DNA from: Cellulomonas alba | GTDB taxonomy: Bacteria > Actinomycetota > Actinomycetes > Actinomycetales > Cellulomonadaceae | Direction: 5' to 3' | NCBI RefSeq assembly: GCF_030362835.1 | Contig: NZ_JAUCGQ010000001.1 | Span: forward strand, 558,001-622,000 | DNA length: 64,000 bases | Part shown: positions 37,258-45,220 of the stretch, piece after piece | Layout: the number at the start of each line of letters is the position of its first letter | Numbering within the stretch: the stretch's first letter is position 1 | Position numbers and translations under genes: made by a program | Notes under the pieces: generated by a model | What the model was told of the DNA's origin: nothing | The model's database searches: none | Seen by the model: only the letters and a program-made list of their open reading frames with translations

Positions 37258-38046
37258 GTGGCCCCGACCCGTCACCGCTGGTCCCGCCGCCGGGTGCTCG
37301 GCGTCGCGCTCGCCGCCGTCGTCCTGCTGCTCGTCGTCGTCGCCGTGCTCAACCGGGTCGGCGCGTCCGACGGGTTCGGCACCGTCACCGGGGAGTCCGG
37401 CGCCTGGGCGTACGTGGCGATCGCGGGGCTCGTGTTCGCGGACGCCATCTGCGCCCTGTTCCCGGGCGAGACGACGGTGAACGCCGGCGCCACCCTGGCC
37501 GCCTCCGGTCAGCTCGCGCTGGGTCTCGTGATCCTCGCGTCGGCGATCGGCGCGGTCGTCGGCGACTGGACGCTCTACTTCCTCGCACGCGGCGCGGGCA
37601 GGCGGTTCCAGCCGCGCGTCGACGCGACGATGCAGAACGACAAGGTCGCGCTCGCCATGTCGTACCTCGGGTCGAGCGCGCCGGCCCTGCTGGTGGTCGG
37701 GCGGTACGTGCCCGGCATGCGCTTCGTGGTCAACGCGAGCCTCGGCGTGACGCGCTACCCGTGGCGGCGTTTCATGCTCTGGTCGGCGATCGGCGGGACG
37801 CTGTGGGCCGTCTACACCGCGACGCTCGCGTACGTCGTCGCGAGCGCGCTCGCCGACTTCCCCCTCGCGTCGATCGTCATCTCGAGCGCGATCACCACCG
37901 CGGCCCTCGTCGTCGTGTTCCTGCGGCTGCGCAAGGCCCGGCGCGAGGGCGTCCCGGCGGCCGGGGCGCGGCCGGACGAGGTTCCGTCGGCGTCGAGTGC
38001 GGCGCCGCCCGACGCTGCGACGCCCGCTCGGAGCCCGTCCGTCTGA
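37258..38046 (+). CDS. DedA-family membrane protein
   Basis: A 262-residue polytopic protein. The DedA features are present: FADAICALFPGETTVNAGA (re-entrant loop with the acidic residue), ASAIGAVVGDWTLYFLARGAG and VVGRYVPGMRFVVNASLG with the essential arginine. DedA proteins are proton-driven lipid flippases that recycle the undecaprenyl-phosphate carrier or phospholipids. The C-terminal ~40 residues are a soluble low-complexity tail. TACAGT at 37246-37251 lies six nt before the GTG. Confidence 0.93.
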   Translation: MAPTRHRWSRRRVLGVALAAVVLLLVVVAVLNRVGASDGFGTVTGESGAWAYVAIAGLVFADAICALFPGETTVNAGATLAASGQLALGLVILASAIGAVVGDWTLYFLARGAGRRFQPRVDATMQNDKVALAMSYLGSSAPALLVVGRYVPGMRFVVNASLGVTRYPWRRFMLWSAIGGTLWAVYTATLAYVVASALADFPLASIVISSAITTAALVVVFLRLRKARREGVPAAGARPDEVPSASSAAPPDAATPARSPSV

Positions 38047-38073
38047 GCCGCTCACCCGGCGGTCGCGCTCACG

Positions 38074-38811
38074 TCACCTCGGGTGCAGCACGCAGAACTG
38101 GTTGCCCTCGGGGTCGGCGAGCACCCGCCACGGCACGTCGCCCTGGCCGACGTCGGCGTCGGTCGCGCCCATCGCGCGCAGGCGCGCCACCTCCGCGTCC
38201 TGGTCGGAGCCCGGCGTGGGCAGCAGGTCGACGTGGATGCGGTGACGCAGGGCACCCGGGTCGTCGACGCGGACGAGCTCGAGGTACGGGCCCACACCGG
38301 CGGGCGAGCGGAGCCGCGCCCACTCGTCGTGCTCCTCGTGCACCGTCCAGCCGGCTGCGGCACCCCAGAACCGCGCGAGGCCGCGCGGGTCGGAGCACCC
38401 GACGACGACCGCGGCGATCGGTCCCGTGTCGGCGTACACCGGCCGCGGCTCGAGCACGCAGAACAGGTTGCCCTCGGGGTCCGCGAGGACCGTCCACGGC
38501 ACGTCGCCCTGGCCGATGTCGGCCCGCGTCGCGCCGAGGCCCTCCAGCCGCGCGACGAGCTCGGCCTGGTGCTCGGCCGACGTCGAGGCGAGGTCGAGGT
38601 GCGCGCGGTACCGGACCGTCTCCGGGTCGGGCACGCGCACGACGTCGACGCAGACGGCCGTCGGGTCCGGCCAGTCGAAGCCCACCGGCTCGACGTTCGT
38701 GACCCCCGGGCCCTCGCTCGACAGGGCCCAGCCGAGCGCCTCCGCCCAGAACCGGCCGACGCGCTCGTCGTCCCGCGCCTTGATGTTCACCTGGACCAGC
38801 TGCAGCGTCAC
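38074..38811 (-). CDS. Two-domain VOC (glyoxalase-like) protein
   Basis: The 245-residue protein consists of two similar halves. Each ends with a near-identical segment (IGQGDVPWTVLADPEGN in the first, VGQGDVPWRVLADPEGN in the second) followed by FCVLEPR or FCVLHPR. This is an internal duplication of a glyoxalase-6-type module. Function is unknown; related proteins bind drugs or small metabolites. TAACGT at 38819-38824 stands seven nt before the GTG, so it has its own promoter and is not part of the importer operon upstream. Confidence 0.87.
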   Translation of the reverse strand: MTLQLVQVNIKARDDERVGRFWAEALGWALSSEGPGVTNVEPVGFDWPDPTAVCVDVVRVPDPETVRYRAHLDLASTSAEHQAELVARLEGLGATRADIGQGDVPWTVLADPEGNLFCVLEPRPVYADTGPIAAVVVGCSDPRGLARFWGAAAGWTVHEEHDEWARLRSPAGVGPYLELVRVDDPGALRHRIHVDLLPTPGSDQDAEVARLRAMGATDADVGQGDVPWRVLADPEGNQFCVLHPR

Positions 38812-38853
38812 GCGCCCGACGTTAGGCGCCCGGCGCGGGTCGCGCCGCCGGCT

Positions 38854-40683
38854 TTACGCGTCGGCGGCGGCTCGAGCCGCGCGGCGCTCGGCCTGCCGCT
38901 CCGGGTCGGCGACCGGCGCCGCACCGATCAGCGCGCGCGTGTACGCCTCGCGCGGCCGTGCGAGGACCTCCGCCGACGTCCCGGACTCGACGACGCGCCC
39001 TGCGTGCATCACCGCGACGCGGTCGCACACGCGCTCGACGACCGCCAGGTCGTGCGAGATGAACAGGCACGCGAAGCCGAGCCGCGCCTGCAGCTCGCGG
39101 AACACCGCGAGCACGCGCGCCTGCACCGAGACGTCGAGCGCGCTCGTCGGCTCGTCGGCGACGAGCACGTCGGGGTCGAGCGCGACCGCGCGGGCGATCG
39201 CGATGCGCTGCCGCTGACCGCCGGACAGCTCGTGCGGGTACCGGTCGGCGAGCTCGGGCCGCAGGTGCACGGCGTCGAGGAGCTCGCCGACGCGCGCACG
39301 GACCGCCTCCGTCGACAGGTCCGTGTGCAGCCGCAGGGGCTCGGCGACGCTGCGGGCCACCGTCCAGCGCGGGTCGAGCGTGGAGGCCGGGTCCTGGAAC
39401 ACGACGCCCGTGCGGCGGCGCAGCGCGCGCTGACCGGCCCGGCTCGCGTCCGCCAGGTCGGTGCCCGCGACGACCACGCGGCCGCTCGTCGGGCGCAGCA
39501 GACCCGCCACCACCTGGCCGAGCGTCGTCTTGCCCGAGCCCGACTCCCCCACCAGGCCCAGCACCTGGCCACGCTCGATGGTCAGGCTGACGCCGTCGAC
39601 CGCGTGCACCGGCGGCCGGCCGCGCGAGCCCGGGTAGGTGACGCGCAGGTCGTCGAGGCGGACGACCGGGTCGGCGGCGGCGGTGTCGGCGGAGACGGCG
39701 GTGTCGGCGGAGACGGCGTGCCCTCGAGGGCTCTCGACGGCCGCGCCCGGCGCGGGCGCACCCGCCTGCGTCGGGTCCGAGGGCGCGGCAGAGCCGCCTG
39801 CTGCCGCCGTCACGCCCAGCTGCGGCACCGCGTCGAGCAGCGCGCGCGTGTAGTCGTGCCGCGGCGCCGCGAACAGGTCGCGCGCCTCGGCGTGCTCGAC
39901 CACGTGACCGTCGCGCATCACGACGACGTCGTCGGCCAGGTCGGCCACCACGCCCATGTCGTGCGTGATGAGCAGCGTCGCGGTACCGCGCTCGTCGCGC
40001 AGCCGGCGCAGCACGTCGAGGATCCCGGCCTGCACCGTCACGTCGAGCGCCGTGGTCGGCTCGTCGGCGACGATCGCGACCGGGTCCTGCGCGAGCGCCA
40101 TCGCGATGAGCGCCCGCTGGAGCTGGCCGCCCGAGAGCTGGTGCGGGTACGCCGCCGCGATGCGGTCGGGGTCCGTCAGCCCGGTCTCGAGCAGCAGCGC
40201 GCGGACCTGCTCGCGCGTCTCGCCGCGCGACACCCGGCGGTGCGCCCGGACCGCCTCGGCGACCTGGCCGCCGATCGTCAGGACCGGGTTCCACGCGCCC
40301 ATCGGCTCCTGCGAGACGAGCGAGACGACGGCGCCGCGGACGGCACGGAGCGTCGCGGGCGCCGCACCCACGAGCTCCACGCCGGCCACGTCGTCACCGG
40401 CGCGGACCCCGTCGCCGTCGCGCCGCAGCACGATGCTGCCGCCGACCCGCGCGGTCCGCGGCAGGAGCCCGAGCACGGCCATGGCGGAGACCGACTTCCC
40501 CGAGCCCGACTCGCCGACGAGCGCCGTCACGCGGCCCGCCCGCAGCGACCACGAGGTACCGGCGACCGCCACGGTGCGCGGCTCGCCGGGCTCGCGCGCG
40601 TCGAACTCGACGGTCAGCCCCTCGACCTGCAGGAGGGGCCGACCGTCGCGCTCCGCGGCCGTGCCGCGCGTCTGCGTGCTCAC
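38854..40683 (-). CDS. Fused dipeptide-type ABC importer ATPase (DppD-DppF-like)
   Basis: The 609-residue protein carries two complete ATPase domains. The first has Walker A GESGSGKS near residue 58, LSGGQLQR and VADEPTTALD. The second, from about residue 340, has GESGSGKTT, LSGGQRQR and VADEPTSALD. Both have the C-terminal peptide-importer extension (PRHDYTRALL, PREAYTRALI). The linker contains a direct repeat of VSADTA. It energises the two permeases encoded upstream. The GTG start overlaps the binding-protein stop by four nt. Confidence 0.94.
   Translation of the reverse strand: MSTQTRGTAAERDGRPLLQVEGLTVEFDAREPGEPRTVAVAGTSWSLRAGRVTALVGESGSGKSVSAMAVLGLLPRTARVGGSIVLRRDGDGVRAGDDVAGVELVGAAPATLRAVRGAVVSLVSQEPMGAWNPVLTIGGQVAEAVRAHRRVSRGETREQVRALLLETGLTDPDRIAAAYPHQLSGGQLQRALIAMALAQDPVAIVADEPTTALDVTVQAGILDVLRRLRDERGTATLLITHDMGVVADLADDVVVMRDGHVVEHAEARDLFAAPRHDYTRALLDAVPQLGVTAAAGGSAAPSDPTQAGAPAPGAAVESPRGHAVSADTAVSADTAAADPVVRLDDLRVTYPGSRGRPPVHAVDGVSLTIERGQVLGLVGESGSGKTTLGQVVAGLLRPTSGRVVVAGTDLADASRAGQRALRRRTGVVFQDPASTLDPRWTVARSVAEPLRLHTDLSTEAVRARVGELLDAVHLRPELADRYPHELSGGQRQRIAIARAVALDPDVLVADEPTSALDVSVQARVLAVFRELQARLGFACLFISHDLAVVERVCDRVAVMHAGRVVESGTSAEVLARPREAYTRALIGAAPVADPERQAERRAARAAADA
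39679..39718 (-). repeat. Short direct repeat in the ATPase linker
   Basis: Two successive copies of an 18-nt unit (GTCTCCGCCGACACCGCC on the minus strand) encode Val-Ser-Ala-Asp-Thr-Ala twice in the linker between the two ATPase domains of the importer. Likely a recent slippage duplication that keeps the frame. Confidence 0.7.
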
Positions 40684-42365
40684 TGGCCCAGCGTCACCTT
40701 GAGGTAGTTCGGGTAGGCGGGGAACGCGGGGATGACGAAGTTCTGCACGTGGGAGCCGTGCAGGAACGAGTTCTTCGTGTAGATCAGCGGCACGACGGGG
40801 GCGTCCTGCATGATCCGCTTGTCCGCCTGCGCCCAGATCGCCGCGGCCTTGCTCGTGTCCGTCTCCACCGTCGCCTGCGCGATGAGCTGGTCGACCTCGG
40901 GCTGCGAGTAGCGCGAGATGTTGTACCCGCCCCCGCCGATCTGCGACGAGTCGAACAGCGGCTGGATGTTGCCGTTCGCGCTCGGGAAGTCCGGCTGCCA
41001 CGACGACAGCACGAGGTCGTACTTGGAGCCGTCGCCCTGCGTGACGGTCTGCGACCAGACGTCGTCCGGCTGGGACACGATCGTCACCTTGAGGCCGACG
41101 CGCGCGAGGCCCTGCTGGATCGCCTGCCCCTGCGCGGGGTTGGTCGCGTCGGAGTCGACGAGCAGGCGCAGCTGCCGGCTCTTCCAGCCGGCCTCGGACA
41201 GCAGCTGACGGGCCTTCGCGACGTCACCCGACGGCGCCGCCTGGTACAGGTTGAAGTCCTGCCGCCCCGCGATGCCGGGCGTGATGAGCGTCGAGGCGAG
41301 CTCGCCGCCCGTCGCGCCGCCCGACGCGACGAGGAACGCCTGCTTGTCGACCGCGTACTGCAGCGCCTGGCGCACCTTGACGTCGGTCAGCCCCGGCGCC
41401 TGCGTGTTGATCGCGAGGTACGCGAGCGCGCCCGCGCCCGACGTGACGAGGCGGTCCTTGGCGGAGGGGTCCCGCGCGACCTGCGCGAGCTGCGCGGGCG
41501 GCACGAAGTTGGCGCCGAACGCGTTCTTGTCGGCCCCCGAGTCGGCGATGAGCCGCTTGGCGCTCACCGTCTGGTCCTGGCCGAGCTCGAACACGATCGA
41601 GTCCGGGCCCGCCGTGCGGACCGCGTCGGTCGAGCGGTCCCACTGGTCGTTCCGGACCAGCGTCACCGACGCGCCCTGCTGCGTCTCGGCGACCTTGTAC
41701 GGGCCGGTCGCGACCGGCTTCGTCGTGTAGCCCGAGACGGAGTCCTTGGCCTGCGGCACCGCGCCGAAGGCCGGCATCGAGACGATCCAGGGCCAGTCGC
41801 CGAAGGCCGACTTCAGGTGGAAGACGATCGTCGAGTCGTCGGGGGTCGCGATCGAGTCGAGCTCCTTGCCCTGGTAGGGCCCGGTGTACGAGTCGCCGCC
41901 GACCAGCAGGCTCTTGTGGTAGCTGAGGCCGCCGGACAGCTCGGGCGCGAACGAGCGCTCGACCGAGTACTTGACGTCCTTCGCCGTGATCGGCGTGCCG
42001 TCCTCGAACTTCAGACCCGGCTTGAGGTGGTACGTCCACGTCTTGCCGTCGTCCGACGGCGTGCCGGTGTCGGTCGCGAGGTCGGGGACGACCTTGGACG
42101 GCTGTCCCGCCTGCGCGTCCCACGTCGTGAGGCGGCGCTCGACCAGGCCCAGCGTGGTGATCGCGAGGTTCTGGCTCGTCGCGGGGTCCCAGTTGATCGC
42201 GGTCTGCGACGTGAGGATGTGCAGCTCGCCGCCCTGCTGCGCCGCGGCCGCGGGGGCGCTCGACGTGCTGCTGGTCGTCGGGTTCGCGTTGCAGGCGGCG
42301 AGCACGAGCGCGGTCGCGGTCGCGGAGGCCGCCAGGAGCAGGCGGCGGGTTCGGGTGGTGCGCAT
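40680..42365 (-). CDS. Peptide-type ABC substrate-binding lipoprotein
   Basis: The 561-residue protein has a lipoprotein signal (RRLLLAASATATALVLAAC; the cysteine is about residue 25) and the family-5 extracellular solute-binding fold: DGKTWTYHLKPGLKFEDGTP, then ITAKDVKYSVER, and a C-terminal DAPVVPLIYTKNSFLHG. It captures peptides or similar ligands outside the cell. The ATG at 42365 is preceded by GGAAGGA. The cysteine-rich leader before this operon suggests a sulfur-containing substrate (cystine peptides, glutathione), which is inference only. Confidence 0.93.
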   Translation of the reverse strand: MRTTRTRRLLLAASATATALVLAACNANPTTSSTSSAPAAAAQQGGELHILTSQTAINWDPATSQNLAITTLGLVERRLTTWDAQAGQPSKVVPDLATDTGTPSDDGKTWTYHLKPGLKFEDGTPITAKDVKYSVERSFAPELSGGLSYHKSLLVGGDSYTGPYQGKELDSIATPDDSTIVFHLKSAFGDWPWIVSMPAFGAVPQAKDSVSGYTTKPVATGPYKVAETQQGASVTLVRNDQWDRSTDAVRTAGPDSIVFELGQDQTVSAKRLIADSGADKNAFGANFVPPAQLAQVARDPSAKDRLVTSGAGALAYLAINTQAPGLTDVKVRQALQYAVDKQAFLVASGGATGGELASTLITPGIAGRQDFNLYQAAPSGDVAKARQLLSEAGWKSRQLRLLVDSDATNPAQGQAIQQGLARVGLKVTIVSQPDDVWSQTVTQGDGSKYDLVLSSWQPDFPSANGNIQPLFDSSQIGGGGYNISRYSQPEVDQLIAQATVETDTSKAAAIWAQADKRIMQDAPVVPLIYTKNSFLHGSHVQNFVIPAFPAYPNYLKVTLGQ

Positions 42366-42459
42366 GAGGGTCCTTCCGGGGGCTGTCTGCGGGTGCGTCA
42401 TCGGGGGCGGCGCTCGAGGCGCCACCGACATCGCCGGGCCGGCCGCCACACGCGCGCGG

Positions 42460-43461
42460 TCATGCGCGCACCCGCGGGTCGAGCACGCCGTAGACGAGGT
42501 CCACGACGAGGTTCGCGACGACGATGAGCGCCGCGGAGAACACGGTGATGCCGACGACGAGCGGCAGGTCGGTCGTGCTGACCGCGTCGAGCAGCAGCGC
42601 GCCCATGCCGGGCATCGAGAACACCTTCTCGGTGATGACCGCGCCGCCCAGCAGCACGCCGAGGTCGAGGCCGAAGAGCGTGATGATCGGGATCGTGACG
42701 TTGCGGAGCGCGTGGCGCGTGACGACGCGGCGCTCGGGAAGCCCCTTGGCGCGAGCCGTCCGGGCGTAGTCCGAGCCGAGCGCCTCGATCATCTGGGCGC
42801 GCGTCAGCCGGGCGTAGATCGCGGCGGAGAGCAGCGCGAGGACGCACCACGGCAGCACGAGGTGCCACGCCCAGTCGACCGGGCTCGTCGCGAACGGGAC
42901 GTAGCCCGAGACGGGGACCATGTCGAGCGTGAAGCCGAACAGCAGGATGCCGAGCAACCCGACGAGGTAGCTCGGCGCCGAGACGCCGGTGACGGCCGCG
43001 ACCATGAGCCCGCGGTCGAGCGCAGTGCCCCGGCGGACGGCCGCGACGGTCCCGGCGAACACTCCGATGACGAGCCACAGGATCGCGGCGCCGATGGCGA
43101 TGGACGCGGTGACCGGGAAGCGCGCTGCGATGAGCGTCGTCACCGGCTCCCGGAGCTGGAACGAGTACCCGAGGCACGGCGCCGGGCAGTGGATCGCCGC
43201 GGCACCCGTGCCGAATGTCCGGCCCGTGAAGATGCCGACGACGAAGTCCCACCACTGCTGGAGCGGCCCCTTGTCGAGCCCCATGAACGCCTGCGCCGTC
43301 GCGAGCCGCTCGGGCGTGCACGGCTTGCCGCACGCGGCGGCCGCCGGGTTCGCCGGGAGCAGCACGAACACCGCGTACGTCAGGAACGAGACGACCGCGA
43401 GGACGAGCACGACGGTCGCGACGCGGGTCGTGAGGAAGCGCAGGACGTGGCGCGCGTTCAC
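42460..43461 (-). CDS. ABC importer permease, DppB type
   Basis: A 333-residue membrane protein with six helices. It starts RFLTTRVATVVLVLAVVSFL, has a large extracytoplasmic loop between helices 1 and 2 with four cysteines (CGKPC and CPAPC), and carries the EAA-like coupling region before VITEKVFSMPGMGALLLDAV, typical of the DppB/OppB branch. The loop cysteines could form disulfides. The start overlaps the stop of the other permease gene by four nt. Confidence 0.93.
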   Translation of the reverse strand: MNARHVLRFLTTRVATVVLVLAVVSFLTYAVFVLLPANPAAAACGKPCTPERLATAQAFMGLDKGPLQQWWDFVVGIFTGRTFGTGAAAIHCPAPCLGYSFQLREPVTTLIAARFPVTASIAIGAAILWLVIGVFAGTVAAVRRGTALDRGLMVAAVTGVSAPSYLVGLLGILLFGFTLDMVPVSGYVPFATSPVDWAWHLVLPWCVLALLSAAIYARLTRAQMIEALGSDYARTARAKGLPERRVVTRHALRNVTIPIITLFGLDLGVLLGGAVITEKVFSMPGMGALLLDAVSTTDLPLVVGITVFSAALIVVANLVVDLVYGVLDPRVRA

Positions 43462-44417
43462 CGGCGCACCGCCCTCGGGTCAAGCGCGTCACGCAGGCCG
43501 TCGCCGAACGCGTTGAACGCGAGCGTGATGCCGAACAGCGCGAGGCCCGGGAACACCAGGTACATCGGATCGCTGCTGAACCACGTGACGGCGTCGCCGA
43601 TCGAGCGGCCCCACGACGGCGTCGGCGGCTGCACGCCCACGCCCAGGAACGACAGCGCGGCCTCCGAGCCGATCGCGCCGGGCACCGAGATCGTCGCGAA
43701 CACGACGACCGTCGCGGCGAGGTTCGGCAGCACGTGGCGCAGCACGATGTGGCCCGAGCCCGCGCCGAGGCCGCGGGACGCGCGCACGAAGCCCAGCGAC
43801 CGGAGCGTCAGCGACTGCGCGCGCACCACCCGCGCGATCGAGGTCCAGCCGAACAGCCCGATGACCAGGACGAGGATGAGGATGCGCGGCGAGTGCGGGA
43901 ACCGCAGCGGGATGATCGCGCCGAGCGCGATCATGAACACGAGCGCCGGGAAGCCCAGCAGCACGTCGACGATGCGGCTGACGAGCACGTCGACCCAGCC
44001 GCCCGCGTAGCCGGCGAGCACCCCGAGCGTCGCGCCGACGAGCACCGCCACCGCGGTGGCGCCGAGCCCGACCGCGAGCGACGCGCGCGAGCCCATGACG
44101 ACGATCGCGAACAGGTCGCGGCCCGTGAGCGGCTCGACACCGAACCAGTGCTCGGCGCTGATCCCGCCGCCCCAGCCCGCGGGCGCGCCGTTCTCGTCGA
44201 GCGCGTCGAGGTGGTACGTGTACGGGTCGACGCCGAGCCAGCCGAGGAAGAGCGGGGCCGTGAGCGCCACGACGACGTAGCCGACGACGACGAGCAGGCC
44301 GGTGAACGCGAACCGGTCGCGGCGCAGCACGCGCCACCACGTCTCGCGGCGCGCCGGGCGCGCCGCACCTGGGCTCGAGGGCGCAGCGACCAGCTCGTCG
44401 GCGTGGTCGAGCGTCAT
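43458..44417 (-). CDS. ABC importer permease, DppC type
   Basis: The 319-residue partner permease has an N-terminal cytoplasmic tail, helix 1 (FAFTGLLVVVGYVVVALTAP), the OppC-type N-terminal region and the conserved AALSFLGVGVQPPTPSWG segment near the C-terminus. It is the first structural gene of the importer operon (dppC-dppB-dppA-dppDF order). The ATG lies seven nt after the stop codon of a cysteine-rich leader peptide, and that stop codon (TAG) is part of its AGGAG ribosome-binding site. Confidence 0.94.
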   Translation of the reverse strand: MTLDHADELVAAPSSPGAARPARRETWWRVLRRDRFAFTGLLVVVGYVVVALTAPLFLGWLGVDPYTYHLDALDENGAPAGWGGGISAEHWFGVEPLTGRDLFAIVVMGSRASLAVGLGATAVAVLVGATLGVLAGYAGGWVDVLVSRIVDVLLGFPALVFMIALGAIIPLRFPHSPRILILVLVIGLFGWTSIARVVRAQSLTLRSLGFVRASRGLGAGSGHIVLRHVLPNLAATVVVFATISVPGAIGSEAALSFLGVGVQPPTPSWGRSIGDAVTWFSSDPMYLVFPGLALFGITLAFNAFGDGLRDALDPRAVRR

Positions 44418-44424
44418 GGGTCTC

Positions 44425-44481
44425 CTAGGGTCGGTCGGTCGTCGTGCGGCGGCGCTGCGGACAGCGACAACAGGCGCGCAC
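44425..44481 (-). CDS. Cysteine-rich leader peptide of the ABC importer operon
   Basis: An 18-codon ORF, MRACCRCPQRRRTTTDRP, begins with GTG behind an excellent ribosome-binding sequence (AGGAAGGAGAGG). Three cysteine codons stand at positions 4, 5 and 7, followed by an Arg run. Its TAG stop overlaps the AGGAG site of the dppC-like gene. Polycysteine upstream ORFs that attenuate sulfur genes are known in mycobacteria; here ribosome stalling at Cys codons, or failed termination, would change access to the downstream start. Coding potential cannot be tested at this length, but start, RBS, Cys placement and overlap agree. Confidence 0.65.
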   Translation of the reverse strand: MRACCRCPQRRRTTTDRP

Positions 44482-44561
44482 GACCTCTCCTTCCTGACGA
44501 GACCCAGGATGCGCCGACCCGGCGGGCGGCGCTCGACGCCGAGGCGTCCCGAGCAGCATAC

Positions 44562-44578
44562 GTCAGTGATGGGATGAC
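44562..44578. promoter_or_regulatory. Palindrome related to operators 1-3, upstream of the Cys leader
   Basis: Read on the minus strand it is GTCATCCCATCACTGAC. It shares GTCATCC and TGAC at the same spacing as the sites near 4837 and 5068. A possible -10 box, TATGCT, follows immediately (minus strand, about 44556-44561). It could be a chance match. Confidence 0.3.
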
Positions 44579-44688
44579 TCGGCCCAGCACCCTGGCGCCG
44601 CCGGCCGCGGTGCGGGACCGTCGGGTATCACCCGCCGTCGCGCCCGTTCCTCTCCAGGACGAGGCCGAGCGGGGGTCGAGGAGGCGTC

Positions 44689-45186
44689 ATGACGACGACA
44701 CCGGACGTCGAGCAGGCGGCGGCACGGGAGCTGGCGCGCGAGGCGCTCGCGACCGCCTCGCCCGACGAGCTGCCCATCCTCGACGAGACCGCGGACCTGT
44801 ACTTCGACGACCCGGCCGCTGCGCTCGCGCCCGGCCGCGGCGAGGGGACGGTCGGGTTCGGGCTCGAGCTCGCGCTGCTGGGGCCGTTCATCGTGCACGC
44901 CGCGGTGGCCGCCGTCCGCTGGCTCGCGTCCGTCGTCGCGGACTCGGCCCAGGAGGAGGGCGCCGAGGCGGTGCGCGCCGGGGTGAAGGCGCTGATCGGC
45001 CGGCTCGCGGGGCGGCACCCGGACCCGAGCACGGCGCCGCACGCGCTCGCGCTCTCCGACGCGGACGTCGCACGGCTGCGGGCCGTCACGCGGAGCAGCG
45101 CGACGAGCGCCGGGCTCGACGAGGCGCGCGCGGGCCTGGTGGCGGACGCCGTCGTGGGCGCGCTGCTGCGCCCGGCGGCGACCTGA
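44689..45186 (+). CDS. Protein of unknown function with one hydrophobic segment
   Basis: A 165-residue protein: helical N-terminus, a hydrophobic central stretch (ALLGPFIVHAAVAAVRWLAS, residues ~64-84) and an amphipathic C-terminal half. I do not recognise a family. GGAGG lies four nt before the ATG. It precedes the large membrane peptidase gene by 34 nt on the same strand, so the two probably work together; it could be a regulator or partner of that peptidase. Confidence 0.7.
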   Translation: MTTTPDVEQAAARELAREALATASPDELPILDETADLYFDDPAAALAPGRGEGTVGFGLELALLGPFIVHAAVAAVRWLASVVADSAQEEGAEAVRAGVKALIGRLAGRHPDPSTAPHALALSDADVARLRAVTRSSATSAGLDEARAGLVADAVVGALLRPAAT

Positions 45187-45220
45187 GCTCCTGGGCACGG
45201 ACGCCGGGAGGGGGCCGACG

